Assembly: GCF_946222045.1 (NCBI RefSeq)
Contig: NZ_CAMILN010000007.1
Location: 1-51,101 of the forward strand
Reading direction: 5' to 3'
DNA: 51,101 nucleotides
DNA from: an uncultured Peptoniphilus sp.
Lineage (GTDB): Bacteria; Bacillota; Clostridia; Tissierellales; Peptoniphilaceae
In this document: positions 1-7,756 of the stretch, in pieces
Position numbering within the stretch: position 1 is the stretch's first letter
Layout: every line of letters starts with the position of its first letter
Made by a program: the position numbers and the translations under genes
Notes under the pieces: model-generated
Told to the model about the DNA's origin: nothing
Database searches by the model: none
Seen by the model: the letters and a program-made list of their open reading frames with translations, nothing else

Positions 1-109
1 AATAAAAAAGAAAATTAAAATTTGCAAAAACATCACAATATTTTTACAGGTAATAAATAAATTATTTATATAATTTGTTAAAAAACAGATATATTTTTAG
101 GAGGATAAA

Positions 110-541
110 ATGAAGAAATCTATAGTTCCAACAATTATATTAGGTTGTGTTTTACTTACAGTTCCTTCATTTGCAAAAAATTCTGATACAGTTAATAATC
201 AATATAGAGAACAAATCATAGAGTATACTGATAAGGAAGATAAAGAAATCATTCCTTATAGCATGGTTATTACTACAGGCTCTTACAGAGGAATTGAGTA
301 TGAAAAATATTGTCAATTGACGAAAGGGAATGGAAGTAAAGTAAACTTTTGGATAAGAAATAATGGCAGGTACCCTGTTGTTATAAAAATTAATGGTGGA
401 AATGCTGTTACTGTAAAAGCAGGAGGACAAGGCTATACATCAACTTCAGTCGGAAGATTTAGTAAAGATTATAAGTTTACAGCTAGTTGTCCTCAAGGTG
501 GAGACATAAATATAGATTATAGAATTGTTCAAAGAGATTAA
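110..541 (+). CDS. Small secreted protein, paralogue of the next gene
   Basis: A 143-residue protein of unknown function. Residues 1-22 are a Sec signal peptide (basic MKK start, hydrophobic core, likely cleavage after SFA). The mature part ends in a domain of about 70 residues, starting near GSKVNFW (residue 75) and ending IVQRD, that looks like a small beta-rich fold. This domain is repeated in the lipoprotein encoded by the next gene. The mature protein has two cysteines (C68, C127) that could form a disulfide; both are replaced in the paralogue. The ATG at 110 follows a good AGGAGG. A hairpin terminator follows the gene, so it is probably monocistronic. No family was recognised. Confidence 0.8.
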   Translation: MKKSIVPTIILGCVLLTVPSFAKNSDTVNNQYREQIIEYTDKEDKEIIPYSMVITTGSYRGIEYEKYCQLTKGNGSKVNFWIRNNGRYPVVIKINGGNAVTVKAGGQGYTSTSVGRFSKDYKFTASCPQGGDINIDYRIVQRD

Positions 542-593
542 TTTTAATAGTTCCAAGAATCTTATAATTTAAAATTGCTATATCTGTTTTTTA

Positions 594-626
594 ATGCCAC
601 GAAGTATTTTTTTTGTGGCATTTTTT
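594..626 (+). terminator. Rho-independent terminator
   Basis: A 7-bp stem (ATGCCAC 594-600 with GTGGCAT 615-621) is followed by a run of T. It lies between the two paralogous exported proteins, so they are probably separate transcription units. Confidence 0.8.
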
Positions 627-651
627 GTAAATTAAGATTTGGAGGTTTAAA

Positions 652-1089
652 ATGAAGAAAAAATTTTTAACTGTTATTGCTGTTTTTTTAGCTTTGATAA
701 GTTTATCAGCATGTGCAAAAAAGACTAACGGTGTAGAAGAAGAAAATAAAAAAGAAACTGCAGAAAATAGCAAACAAAATAGCAAAAAGGACAAAAAATC
801 TAATGAAGAATATATTGTTGAAAATGGAAGTCAAAAAGGTTCTGCTTTCCAACAAGAACGCTCTTTAGAAAAGTCCAATGGAAGTGAAGTGAATTTTTGG
901 ATAAAAAATAAGGGTGAATATCCAGTAGAAATTAAAATTGATGGAGATTATCCTGTAATTGTTGAAGCAGGAAAAGATGGAGAGACTTCTGCTCCAATAA
1001 AAAAAGACAAAGTTGATTATAAGTTTTCAGCAAGTTCCACTGAAGGTGGAGATATCGACATAGATTTTAAAATTGTTCAAAGAGATTAA
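652..1089 (+). CDS. Small lipoprotein, paralogue of the preceding gene
   Basis: A 145-residue lipoprotein. The N-terminus is a type II signal peptide with lipobox LSAC. A Lys/Glu/Asn-rich linker (roughly residues 22-60) would tether the domain away from the membrane. The C-terminal domain of about 70 residues, from NGSEVNFW to IVQRD, matches the domain of the preceding secreted protein nearly position for position but lacks its two cysteines. The result is a matched pair: one soluble secreted copy and one membrane-anchored copy. The ATG follows GGAGG. Function unknown. Confidence 0.8.
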   Translation: MKKKFLTVIAVFLALISLSACAKKTNGVEEENKKETAENSKQNSKKDKKSNEEYIVENGSQKGSAFQQERSLEKSNGSEVNFWIKNKGEYPVEIKIDGDYPVIVEAGKDGETSAPIKKDKVDYKFSASSTEGGDIDIDFKIVQRD

Positions 1090-1121
1090 ATAAAAAATAA
1101 GAAATAAAATTAAAATTTTTC

Positions 1122-1150
1122 TTGACAAATAATTTTCCTGTGTCTATAAT
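1122..1150 (+). promoter_or_regulatory. Promoter of the first T-box unit
   Basis: TTGACA at 1122-1127 and TATAAT at 1145-1150 are separated by 17 bases, a consensus vegetative (SigA-type) promoter. Transcription should start near 1157, at the beginning of the T-box leader. Confidence 0.9.
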
Positions 1151-1156
1151 ACTTTC

Positions 1157-1413
1157 TAATAAAATAATAAATGCGAAGAAAGAGAAAAAGGTATTTAATA
1201 AGTCTTAAAGAGAGTGGGGATGGTGAGAGCCCACAGACAAGTTAGTATCATATATTCACTCTAAAGCATGAAGATTGAATAATAGTAGATCTTCACGGCA
1301 GTCACCGTTACCATAGACTAGAGATTGTTAGATCTTTAAAGAGGAAATATTTTTATTTCGAATTTAGGTGGTACCGCGAATCCTTCGCCCTATATGGGGT
1401 GAAGGATTTTTTT
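1157..1413 (+). promoter_or_regulatory. T-box leader, specifier UUC (phenylalanine)
   Basis: A tRNA-sensing antitermination leader. The T-box core AGGTGGTACCGCGA is at 1366-1379. The terminator is a 10-bp stem (1381-1390 with 1397-1406) followed by T7. Stem I carries AGAGAG and a GGTGAGAG distal loop closed by GTGGG/CCCAC (about 1211-1233). The codon in the specifier position is TTC at 1255-1257, followed by A and CTCTAAAG. The thrS leader in this window, read in the same register, gives ACT (Thr), which supports the reading. The bulge TGGT would pair with a tRNA ending ACCA, so discriminator A, as in tRNA-Phe; tRNA-Trp usually has G there. Confidence 0.85.
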
Positions 1414-1444
1414 ATTATTTTAAATAATTTTTTTGGAGGAAAAA

Positions 1445-2422
1445 ATGAAAAATTTAAAGAAAATGGTAAAAGTTATAAGTATTGGTGCCCTTGCAGTATC
1501 CCTTGTTGGATGTGCAGGTAATAAGAAAGAAGAAAAAGAAAGTGGAGAAAAAATAAAAATTGGAGCAATCCAATATATTGAACACGTGTCCCTTGACAAT
1601 GCCCTAAGGGGTTTCCAAGACAGGCTCAAGGAAGAGGGGCTTGATGTAGAAATTGATGTGGAAAACCTACAAGGCGACCAAGCCCTAGCTACAACTGCTC
1701 CCAAAAAGTTTCAATCAGATGATTATAAATTAGTTTATGCAATCTCAACACCAGCTGCCCAAGGAGCAAAGACTGCTCTTCCAAATAAAAATATTATTTA
1801 CTCAGCAGTGACAGACCCAGTGGAAGCAGGACTTATTGAATCGCCAGATAAAATCACAAACATCACAGGAGTTAACGATGCAGTTTCTGCAAAAGACCAG
1901 TTAGAATCCTTCTTAAAGATTTATCCTAATGTAAAAACTATTGGAACAATTTTCTCAACTAACGAAGTCAACTCAAAGGTCCAAGTTGAAAATTTAGAGA
2001 AAGCTTGCAATGAACTTGGGCTTGAACTTGAAAGCGTAGGGATCAACAACATAAACGACATTGGCCAAGCTCTTTCAACTATAACTGAAAAGATAGATGC
2101 TTACTATGCTCTTACTGACAACACAGTTGCATCTGCTGGCCCAATTCTTGCAGAAAATTTATTAAAGCACGATATCCCATCACTTTCAGCTGAAGAAGGG
2201 CAAGTGTCTAAGGGGCTTCTTATGAGTGAAGGAGTTGACTACTATGAACATGGAAGACAAGCAGGAGAAATGGCAATAAAAATTTTAAAGGGCGAAGACA
2301 TAAAAAACCTTTATGCAGAAGACAACAAGACTTCAAAGAAAAAAATCAATGGCAAAACTGCTGAAGCTCTTGGACTTGACCTAGCTGACGAAAATTTAAA
2401 AGATGCAGAAGTTCTAAAATAA
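1445..2422 (+). CDS. ABC transporter substrate-binding lipoprotein, predicted phenylalanine
   Basis: Substrate-binding lipoprotein of the TrpX-like family (ABC_sub_bind, PF04392). The signal peptide ends in lipobox LVGC (Cys23). The family's two-lobe periplasmic-binding fold is suggested by motifs shared with the next gene product: TPAAQGAK, AVTDP, FSTNE-NSK, ALTDNTVASA and GVDYYE. The start is the ATG at 1445, eight residues' equivalent after GGAGGA (1435-1440); a TTG at 1433 overlaps the ribosome-binding site and is rejected. The gene lies behind a T-box reading a Phe codon, so the bound ligand is inferred to be phenylalanine. It has no permease of its own and probably shares the one downstream. 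Confidence 0.85.
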   Translation: MKNLKKMVKVISIGALAVSLVGCAGNKKEEKESGEKIKIGAIQYIEHVSLDNALRGFQDRLKEEGLDVEIDVENLQGDQALATTAPKKFQSDDYKLVYAISTPAAQGAKTALPNKNIIYSAVTDPVEAGLIESPDKITNITGVNDAVSAKDQLESFLKIYPNVKTIGTIFSTNEVNSKVQVENLEKACNELGLELESVGINNINDIGQALSTITEKIDAYYALTDNTVASAGPILAENLLKHDIPSLSAEEGQVSKGLLMSEGVDYYEHGRQAGEMAIKILKGEDIKNLYAEDNKTSKKKINGKTAEALGLDLADENLKDAEVLK

Positions 2423-2486
2423 AAATTAAAGAAACAAGTAAAATAAAAATTTAATAAAAAATTTGGACGAAATTATAAAAAAAGAC

Positions 2487-2515
2487 TTGACTTTGGTCTG
2501 CTATCAGAATATACT
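2487..2515 (+). promoter_or_regulatory. Promoter of the second T-box unit
   Basis: TTGACT at 2487-2492 and TATACT at 2510-2515 have 17-base spacing. No terminator hairpin is visible between the previous stop (2422) and this promoter, so upstream transcripts can also enter this leader. Confidence 0.85.
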
Positions 2516-2521
2516 AAATAT

Positions 2522-2780
2522 AATTTAAATAAAGCGTTGAAAGAGAAAAAAGAATTTTTAGTGATTTTAAGAGAGTTGCCGGTTGGTGAGAGGCAATACA
2601 CGGAAATTTGACATACACTCTAAAGCTTATTTGTTGAAGTTAGTAGGCAAGTACGGAAGCCACCGTTATCTGAGGCTAGAGGTTGTTAGACCTTAAAGTG
2701 AGGTAATCTTTTTGATTATAAAATCGGGTGGTACCGCGAAGTCAGTCTTTCGTCCCAATGTGGATGAAAGACTTTTTTTA
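2522..2780 (+). promoter_or_regulatory. T-box leader, specifier UAC (tyrosine)
   Basis: A second complete T-box leader. The core GGGTGGTACCGCGA is at 2726-2739. The terminator is a 12-bp stem (2744-2755 with 2762-2773) and T7. Stem I has AGAGAG, then TTGCC/GGCAA closing a GGTGAGAG loop. The specifier codon is TAC at 2614-2616, again followed by A and CTCTAAAG as in the first leader. TGGT predicts discriminator A, which fits tRNA-Tyr. Confidence 0.85.
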
Positions 2781-2797
2781 TTTTATGGAGGTTTTTT

Positions 2798-3787
2798 ATG
2801 AAATTTAGAAAGTTGTTTGTTTTACTTATGATGTCCCTTGTTCTTGCAGCTTGTGGCAAAAGTGAAAACAGTGTCAATGAAAAAGAAGTAAATGCTGCAG
2901 AAACTAGTGGCGGAAAAAAAGTCGGCGTAATTCAAATTGCAGACCACATTGCTCTTGAAAGGGCGAGAAAGGGTTTTGAAGATGAACTTAAAAAGACTAA
3001 CCCTGATGTGGAAATTATTTCTAAGAATGCCAATGGAGACTTAACAGTAGTCCCATCAATTATTAAGTCCTTCCAAGACAAAAATGTTGATTTAATTTAC
3101 GCTATAGCAACACCAGCTGCCCAAGGAGCAAAGAATGGCGAAAAGGAAATTCCAATTATATTTAACGCAGTTACAGATCCAGCATCAGCTGACCTTGTTA
3201 AAAACTTGGAAGAACCTGAAGGAAATATAACAGGAGTTTCTGATTACTTCTCAATAGAAGCTCAACTAGAAGAAATGATTAGCATCTTCCCAGACATTAA
3301 AAATATTGGAGTTATGTTCTCAACAAATGAAGCCAATTCAAAATTCCAAGTTGAAGAATTAAAGAAGGCTGCAGATGGTTTTGGACTTAATGTAGTGGAA
3401 GTTGTAGTAAACAATATTAACGACGTATCAACAGCAATAAAGACAATTGAAGGAAAGATAGACATCTTCATGGCGATTACAGACAACACAGTTTCATCTG
3501 CATCAACAATAATTGCAGAATCACTAAAGGCTTCAAAGATTCCTTCCTTTGCATCAGAAGAAGGTCCAGTTGAAAATGGAATTCTTGTAAGTGCAGGAGT
3601 TGACTATGTTGAACTTGGTATGAAGGCTGCAGGAATGGCAAGTGAAATCCTTGGTGGCAAGGAAGTTAAAGATGTTCCAGTTTTATTCTCAACTGAAACA
3701 AGTAAGGTTGTAAACAAGAAAACTGCTGAAGCCCTTGGCCTAGAAGATGACAAGAACTTAATGGATAATGCAAAAGTAGTTGAATAG
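2798..3787 (+). CDS. ABC transporter substrate-binding lipoprotein, predicted tyrosine
   Basis: A 329-residue paralogue of the preceding binding protein, same TrpX-like family. Signal peptide with lipobox LAAC (Cys19). The motifs TPAAQGAK, AVTDPAS, FSTNEANSK, AITDNTVSSA and GVDYVE line up with the first protein. It sits behind a Tyr-codon T-box, so tyrosine is the inferred ligand. It is followed after 33 bases by the permease and ATPase genes, which would be co-transcribed with it. The paralogy suggests a duplication of gene plus leader, followed by a change of specifier codon. Confidence 0.85.
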   Translation: MKFRKLFVLLMMSLVLAACGKSENSVNEKEVNAAETSGGKKVGVIQIADHIALERARKGFEDELKKTNPDVEIISKNANGDLTVVPSIIKSFQDKNVDLIYAIATPAAQGAKNGEKEIPIIFNAVTDPASADLVKNLEEPEGNITGVSDYFSIEAQLEEMISIFPDIKNIGVMFSTNEANSKFQVEELKKAADGFGLNVVEVVVNNINDVSTAIKTIEGKIDIFMAITDNTVSSASTIIAESLKASKIPSFASEEGPVENGILVSAGVDYVELGMKAAGMASEILGGKEVKDVPVLFSTETSKVVNKKTAEALGLEDDKNLMDNAKVVE

Positions 3788-3820
3788 ATGAAAAACAAGT
3801 AAAGAATTAGGAGGAAAAAG

Positions 3821-4705
3821 TTGAATTCAGTAATAATGGAATCCATTGTCATGGGACTTATATTTTCAATATTGACAATAGGAGTTGTAATAACCTTTAA
3901 AATTTTAGATTTCCCTGACATGTCAGTGGAAGGAACTTTCCCACTAGGTGCCTTTGCCTTTGCAAAGATGCTTACACTTGGCATGAACCCAATACTTGCT
4001 ATGGTGGTTTCACTTATAGCAGGAGGACTTGGAGGCTATATCACATATATTTTATTTAGGAAGTTTAAGATTCAAGCAATCTTATCAGGAATCCTAACAA
4101 TGACATTTTTATATTCAGTGAACTTAAGAATTACTGGTACACCAAATGTTACCTTCTTTGATTACAAGACTGTATTTCAACTTTTTGAAAGCCTTCCTAA
4201 GATGTTGATTCTTGCAATAATAACACTTGTTATAAAATTAATTCTTGATTGGTTTTTAAAGACTGAAAAGGGCTACCTTCTTTTGGCAACAGGAGATAAT
4301 GAAACTCTTGTTAAGTCTCTTGGCAAAAATCCAGACAAGTATATTGCAATAGGACTTGTAATATCCAATGGACTTGCTGCACTTGCTGGAGCCCTAATGG
4401 CACAGTCCAATGGCTATGCAGACATAACAATGGGGCAAGCCATAATCGTATCAGCACTTGCATCAGTTATAATTGGCGATGCCTTCTTAAAGAACGCGAG
4501 CTTTTTAAATAGGACAACGAGGGCCATAATTGGTGCCATAATTTACAGAATTATCTACGGAATCGCCCTTTACCTAGGACTAGCTCCAAGTGATTTAAAG
4601 GGAATAACTGCAATAATCGTAGTATTCTTCATAGTCTACAATGATGTTTCTTCAAAGGGACTATCAATTTTAAAAGGAAAGAGGGAAGAAAATGCTAAGA
4701 ATTAA
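3821..4705 (+). CDS. ABC transporter permease (aromatic amino acid importer)
   Basis: A 294-residue inner-membrane permease of the branched-chain/TrpY-like type (BPD_transp_2), with about eight hydrophobic segments and the family motif DFPDMSVEG near residue 30. I chose the TTG at 3821 because AGGAGG (3809-3814) is six bases ahead; the in-frame ATG at 3836 would be about 21 bases from it. The end overlaps the ATPase gene by 14 bases, implying translational coupling. It is the only permease in the cluster and would serve both binding proteins. Confidence 0.85.
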   Translation: MNSVIMESIVMGLIFSILTIGVVITFKILDFPDMSVEGTFPLGAFAFAKMLTLGMNPILAMVVSLIAGGLGGYITYILFRKFKIQAILSGILTMTFLYSVNLRITGTPNVTFFDYKTVFQLFESLPKMLILAIITLVIKLILDWFLKTEKGYLLLATGDNETLVKSLGKNPDKYIAIGLVISNGLAALAGALMAQSNGYADITMGQAIIVSALASVIIGDAFLKNASFLNRTTRAIIGAIIYRIIYGIALYLGLAPSDLKGITAIIVVFFIVYNDVSSKGLSILKGKREENAKN

Positions 4706-5504
4706 AAATTTATCAAAAACTTTTTACAAGGGAATGGAAGAAGAAAATCAAATTTTTGATAATTTCTCCCTTGATATAGAAGAAAATAAGTGTGTTGCAA
4801 TTTTGGGACCTAACGGTTGTGGCAAGTCTACACTATTTAATATGATTTCAGGTTCACTTAACCCTGACTCAGGAGAGATCCTCTTGGGAGATGTGGACAT
4901 TGCAAAATTATCTGAAGACAAGAGGGCAATAGACATTGGAAAGGTAAACCAAGACCCATCAAAGGGAGTTTGCCAAAGCCTAAATATTTTGGAAAATATG
5001 TCCATGGCCTTTAAGAAGGGGCACAAGTTCACCTTCAGGAGATTAATCGACAAGAAGAACAACGACGAGATAATAGAAAAGCTAAAGTCCATTGACCTGG
5101 GACTTGAAAACAAATTAAAGACTCAAGTAAAATTCCTATCAGGTGGACAGAGGCAGTCACTGTCTCTTCTCATGGCAACAGTTAAGAGACCAAAGATCCT
5201 CTTACTTGATGAACACACAGCAGCCCTTGACCCAAAGACTTCTAAGATAATAATGGATAAGACCAATGATCTTATTAAGAAAGAAAAGATCACAACCCTA
5301 ATGATTACTCACAATCTTAAAAATGCCATTGACTACTCAGACAGAATTATAATGCTCAACAAGGGCAAAGTTGTCTTAGACATTCTTCCAAGTGAGGTTA
5401 CAGAAGAAGAACTAAATAGGATCTACAATGAAAAGATTGAAGAAGAAAATAATCTAGAAGTAGAAAAGCTTGCTAGAGTAAATCAAGTTGAAAGCTTCGC
5501 ATAA
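4692..5504 (+). CDS. ABC transporter ATP-binding protein (aromatic amino acid importer)
   Basis: A 270-residue ATPase that powers the importer. Walker A is GPNGCGKST (residues 39-47), the signature is LSGGQRQ, Walker B is ILLLDEHTA and the switch His is in TLMITHNL. All catalytic residues are intact. It belongs to the family found with TrpXY-like transporters. The C-terminal 30 residues are Glu-rich. It is the last gene of the operon; a long hairpin terminator follows. Confidence 0.88.
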   Translation: MLRIKNLSKTFYKGMEEENQIFDNFSLDIEENKCVAILGPNGCGKSTLFNMISGSLNPDSGEILLGDVDIAKLSEDKRAIDIGKVNQDPSKGVCQSLNILENMSMAFKKGHKFTFRRLIDKKNNDEIIEKLKSIDLGLENKLKTQVKFLSGGQRQSLSLLMATVKRPKILLLDEHTAALDPKTSKIIMDKTNDLIKKEKITTLMITHNLKNAIDYSDRIIMLNKGKVVLDILPSEVTEEELNRIYNEKIEEENNLEVEKLARVNQVESFA

Positions 5505-5525
5505 ATTTCATAAATAATTGCATGA

Positions 5526-5574
5526 AAAAGGAGCCTTACCCAATAGATAAGTCTATTCAGTAAGGCTCCTTTTT
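5526..5574. terminator. Long bidirectional terminator
   Basis: A 14-bp stem (5526-5539 with 5560-5573) whose apex can extend through AATAGA/TCTATT. T runs follow on both strands, so it can end the importer operon and the convergent minus-strand gene at 5628-5921. Confidence 0.85.
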
Positions 5575-5627
5575 ATTTACTATTTAATTTCAAAATAACT
5601 TTAAAAATTACTTTACTTTTTATTAGT

Positions 5628-5921
5628 TTAAAAATATTTATTGATACAATCAAAGGCTTCAGGCATACTTACACATTCTTTTTTAGAAAGATATTTAACT
5701 GCATCTAATCTTCTATTTTTTAAAATTAATGAGTATATGTGTAGAATGTCATCATGACTTAAGTTATTAAATTTTTCTCTTAAGTAGCTAAAGTCATCTA
5801 ACTTATAACTTAGCCATAAAGTCCTCGATACTTTATAATTTATATTTTTTATAAATTTATTTAATCTAATTTCATTATAAATAATATATATTGCGAGTAA
5901 TCCTATAAGTAAATCTTTCAT
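5628..5921 (-). CDS. Small membrane-anchored protein with L7/L12-C-like tail
   Basis: A 97-residue protein. Residues 4-17 form one hydrophobic N-terminal segment (LLIGLLAIYIIYNE). The last about 35 residues, around RRLDAVKYLSKKECVSMPEA, resemble the helix pattern of the ribosomal L7/L12 C-terminal domain that recurs in small Firmicutes membrane proteins (a GKKIEAIKLYREATG-type pattern). That match is from memory of the pattern and is tentative. No strong ribosome-binding site precedes the ATG. It converges on the importer operon. Function unknown. Confidence 0.55.
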   Translation of the reverse strand: MKDLLIGLLAIYIIYNEIRLNKFIKNINYKVSRTLWLSYKLDDFSYLREKFNNLSHDDILHIYSLILKNRRLDAVKYLSKKECVSMPEAFDCINKYF

Positions 5922-6033
5922 AATATCACAAAAAAAATAATAACATAGAAAAATAAAAAATAATAGTAAGCATCATTAATGGGATAAAAAAATGATGAGT
6001 TAAAAAAATTAAGACTTAAAAATAATAAAAAAG

Positions 6034-6062
6034 TCCTACTCAAGAAAGAGTAGGATTTTTTT
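6034..6062. terminator. Terminator of the anti-sigma/sigma operon
   Basis: Stem TCCTACTC (6034-6041) with GAGTAGGA (6048-6055), with T runs on both sides. It lies just after the stop of the minus-strand anti-sigma gene. Confidence 0.75.
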
Positions 6063-6076
6063 ATTAATATAAAATT

Positions 6077-7117
6077 TTATTTTAAAGTGAGGGTAAATTC
6101 GTCACCAATTGCTTGTTCTCCAGTAGGTATTTCTCTGTTGTCATAGCTGTGAACTGTCACTCTGTATAATTGGCATTTTAGTGTTTTTATTTCATTTAAA
6201 AGTTCATCGGCAGTGACCTTGCTAGTGACTGGAGAGAAGTAAAGGTTGGATTTGTTTTTTTCTGCTTCGCCAGTTTCAAAATATACAAATCTATCCTTAG
6301 AATCTCTGGCTTTTATTGAATAAAGATATCCATCTTCGATGTCAGGATAGGTCAATAGGATTTTTTGTGAGGCTGGGCTTGTAGTAAAGCTTTCAATTAC
6401 AATGTTATTTGTATTTGGAATAGTAAAGTCCTTTGCTATAAGTTTTTTATTCATTTGCATTTGTGACATATCTATATTTGTTGAAAGATTAATTTTTTTC
6501 TTGTTGCCTAAAAATTCATCAAAGAAAAATTCCAAATTAACTTCGCCTTCTTTTGGCAAGGAGTCTTCCAAAACATATTTAAGAGTATAAACATTTACTT
6601 TTTCATCTTCAGGTAAAGTATATCCAGAGCCACTGGAGCCGAAAATTTTAATTTTCTTGCCATTAACCTTAAGTTCAGTTAAGTTAACTTCTCCGGAGAG
6701 CATTTTTTCTGAGTCATTTAGACTCAAAATTACAGTGTATAAATTATTATCTTCAATAATAAATTTATCAAAAATATATTTTTTGCCATTTATTTCAAAA
6801 ACTTCGTTTAAATTTACGCTGTACTCATCAACTTCCCTTGACAATCCCATGGCATCAGATAAAGTAATTTTAAAATTACTTGCTAATTCTCTTGTCTTGG
6901 CAAAGACATAGCCACCGGATGTGTAATTTGTAATCCCCAAAACTAATATAAGAGATGCTGCAATAGTAACTATTTTTTTATTAAACTTATTTTTCTTGTT
7001 TTTTATTTTTAATGATCTCACAGTTCTTTTCAGATTTTCTCTTTCAAAATCATTAAGAGGAACTTCTTCGTATTCAATTTTCATGTCGTTTAACTCATCA
7101 TAAATATTATTTTTCAT
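6077..7117 (-). CDS. Membrane anti-sigma factor, DUF4179-type
   Basis: A 346-residue single-pass protein. About 48 basic and acidic cytoplasmic residues are followed by one transmembrane segment (IVTIAASLILVLGITNYTSG, about 49-68) and a large extracytoplasmic domain of the DUF4179 kind. The family usually sits next to ECF sigma factors as their membrane antagonist. Here its start overlaps the sigma gene by 11 bases, which supports a sigma/anti-sigma pair. Target genes and signal cannot be seen from the window. Confidence 0.75.
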   Translation of the reverse strand: MKNNIYDELNDMKIEYEEVPLNDFERENLKRTVRSLKIKNKKNKFNKKIVTIAASLILVLGITNYTSGGYVFAKTRELASNFKITLSDAMGLSREVDEYSVNLNEVFEINGKKYIFDKFIIEDNNLYTVILSLNDSEKMLSGEVNLTELKVNGKKIKIFGSSGSGYTLPEDEKVNVYTLKYVLEDSLPKEGEVNLEFFFDEFLGNKKKINLSTNIDMSQMQMNKKLIAKDFTIPNTNNIVIESFTTSPASQKILLTYPDIEDGYLYSIKARDSKDRFVYFETGEAEKNKSNLYFSPVTSKVTADELLNEIKTLKCQLYRVTVHSYDNREIPTGEQAIGDEFTLTLK

Positions 7118-7628
7118 AAAAATTTTCCCTCCATTTTTTTAAAAAATTTCTTCCTCTGCTAACTTTTTTGTAGGCATTAGCGGTAGAAATATTTTGTTTA
7201 GATGCTGCCTCTTTATAGGAAAGACCATGGATAAAAATATTTTCAAAAAGTTTTTTGTCTTCCTCATTTAAAAGCGAAAGGACTTCTTCTATTTCTAAAT
7301 TTGAAGATAAATCTGAATCGATGATTTTTGAATCTTCATCTAGTCTAAGGCTTTCAAATTTAATTTCTTTTCTAAGGATATCTATGGCTCTATACTTAGC
7401 AACAAGGGCACACCAATTTTTAAAAGTAGACCTACTTGGGTCGAAGTATTGAATATTCTGCCATATACTTAAAAGTGCGTCATTCATGGCTTCGTCCCAA
7501 AGGTTTGGATATTTCCAAAGTGTTTTTGAAATAACTCCCTTTAATATTTTTCCGTAATCTTCTATAAATATATAGAGGGCATCTTCATCTTTATTTTTTA
7601 GCCTTTCTATCAAGTCTTGATTATCCAT
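7107..7628 (-). CDS. ECF-type RNA polymerase sigma factor
   Basis: A 173-residue sigma-70 family protein with only regions 2 and 4, the usual ECF layout. Region 2 spans about residues 15-85 (with DPSRSTFKNWCALVAKYRAID), and region 4 is a helix-turn-helix around GLSYKEAASKQNISTANAYKK. A linker rich in Asp/Ser lies between. The first gene of a two-gene unit with its predicted anti-sigma factor. AGGAGG precedes the ATG. No convincing ECF promoter could be assigned upstream. Confidence 0.85.
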   Translation of the reverse strand: MDNQDLIERLKNKDEDALYIFIEDYGKILKGVISKTLWKYPNLWDEAMNDALLSIWQNIQYFDPSRSTFKNWCALVAKYRAIDILRKEIKFESLRLDEDSKIIDSDLSSNLEIEEVLSLLNEEDKKLFENIFIHGLSYKEAASKQNISTANAYKKVSRGRNFLKKWRENFYEK

Positions 7629-7720
7629 ATTTCCTCCTTCACTAATATATTCGTGATAGAGATAATAATTCTGACAAATTTTTAAAATTAAAATTTATGA
7701 AAAATAATTTTGAACATAAA

Positions 7721-7750
7721 AAAACTACCCTGGTTACCCAAGATAGTTTT
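7721..7750 (-). terminator. Weak terminator after the ABC-2 exporter operon
   Basis: An imperfect stem (AAAACTA 7721-7727 with TAGTTTT 7744-7750, plus TGG/CCA inside, with mismatches) is flanked by A/T runs. It is placed to end the minus-strand ABC exporter operon. Confidence 0.5.
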
Positions 7751-7756
7751 TTAAAA

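Noticed and set aside
1..109. Promoter for the first small secreted protein
   Set aside because: TTTACA (43-48) and TATAAT (69-74) are present but 20 bases apart, too far for a confident call; the TATAAT alone may still be the -10.
1445..5504. Tryptophan specificity of the importer
   Set aside because: The protein family suggests Trp, but neither leader has TGG in the specifier position and the TGGT bulge does not fit a G discriminator.
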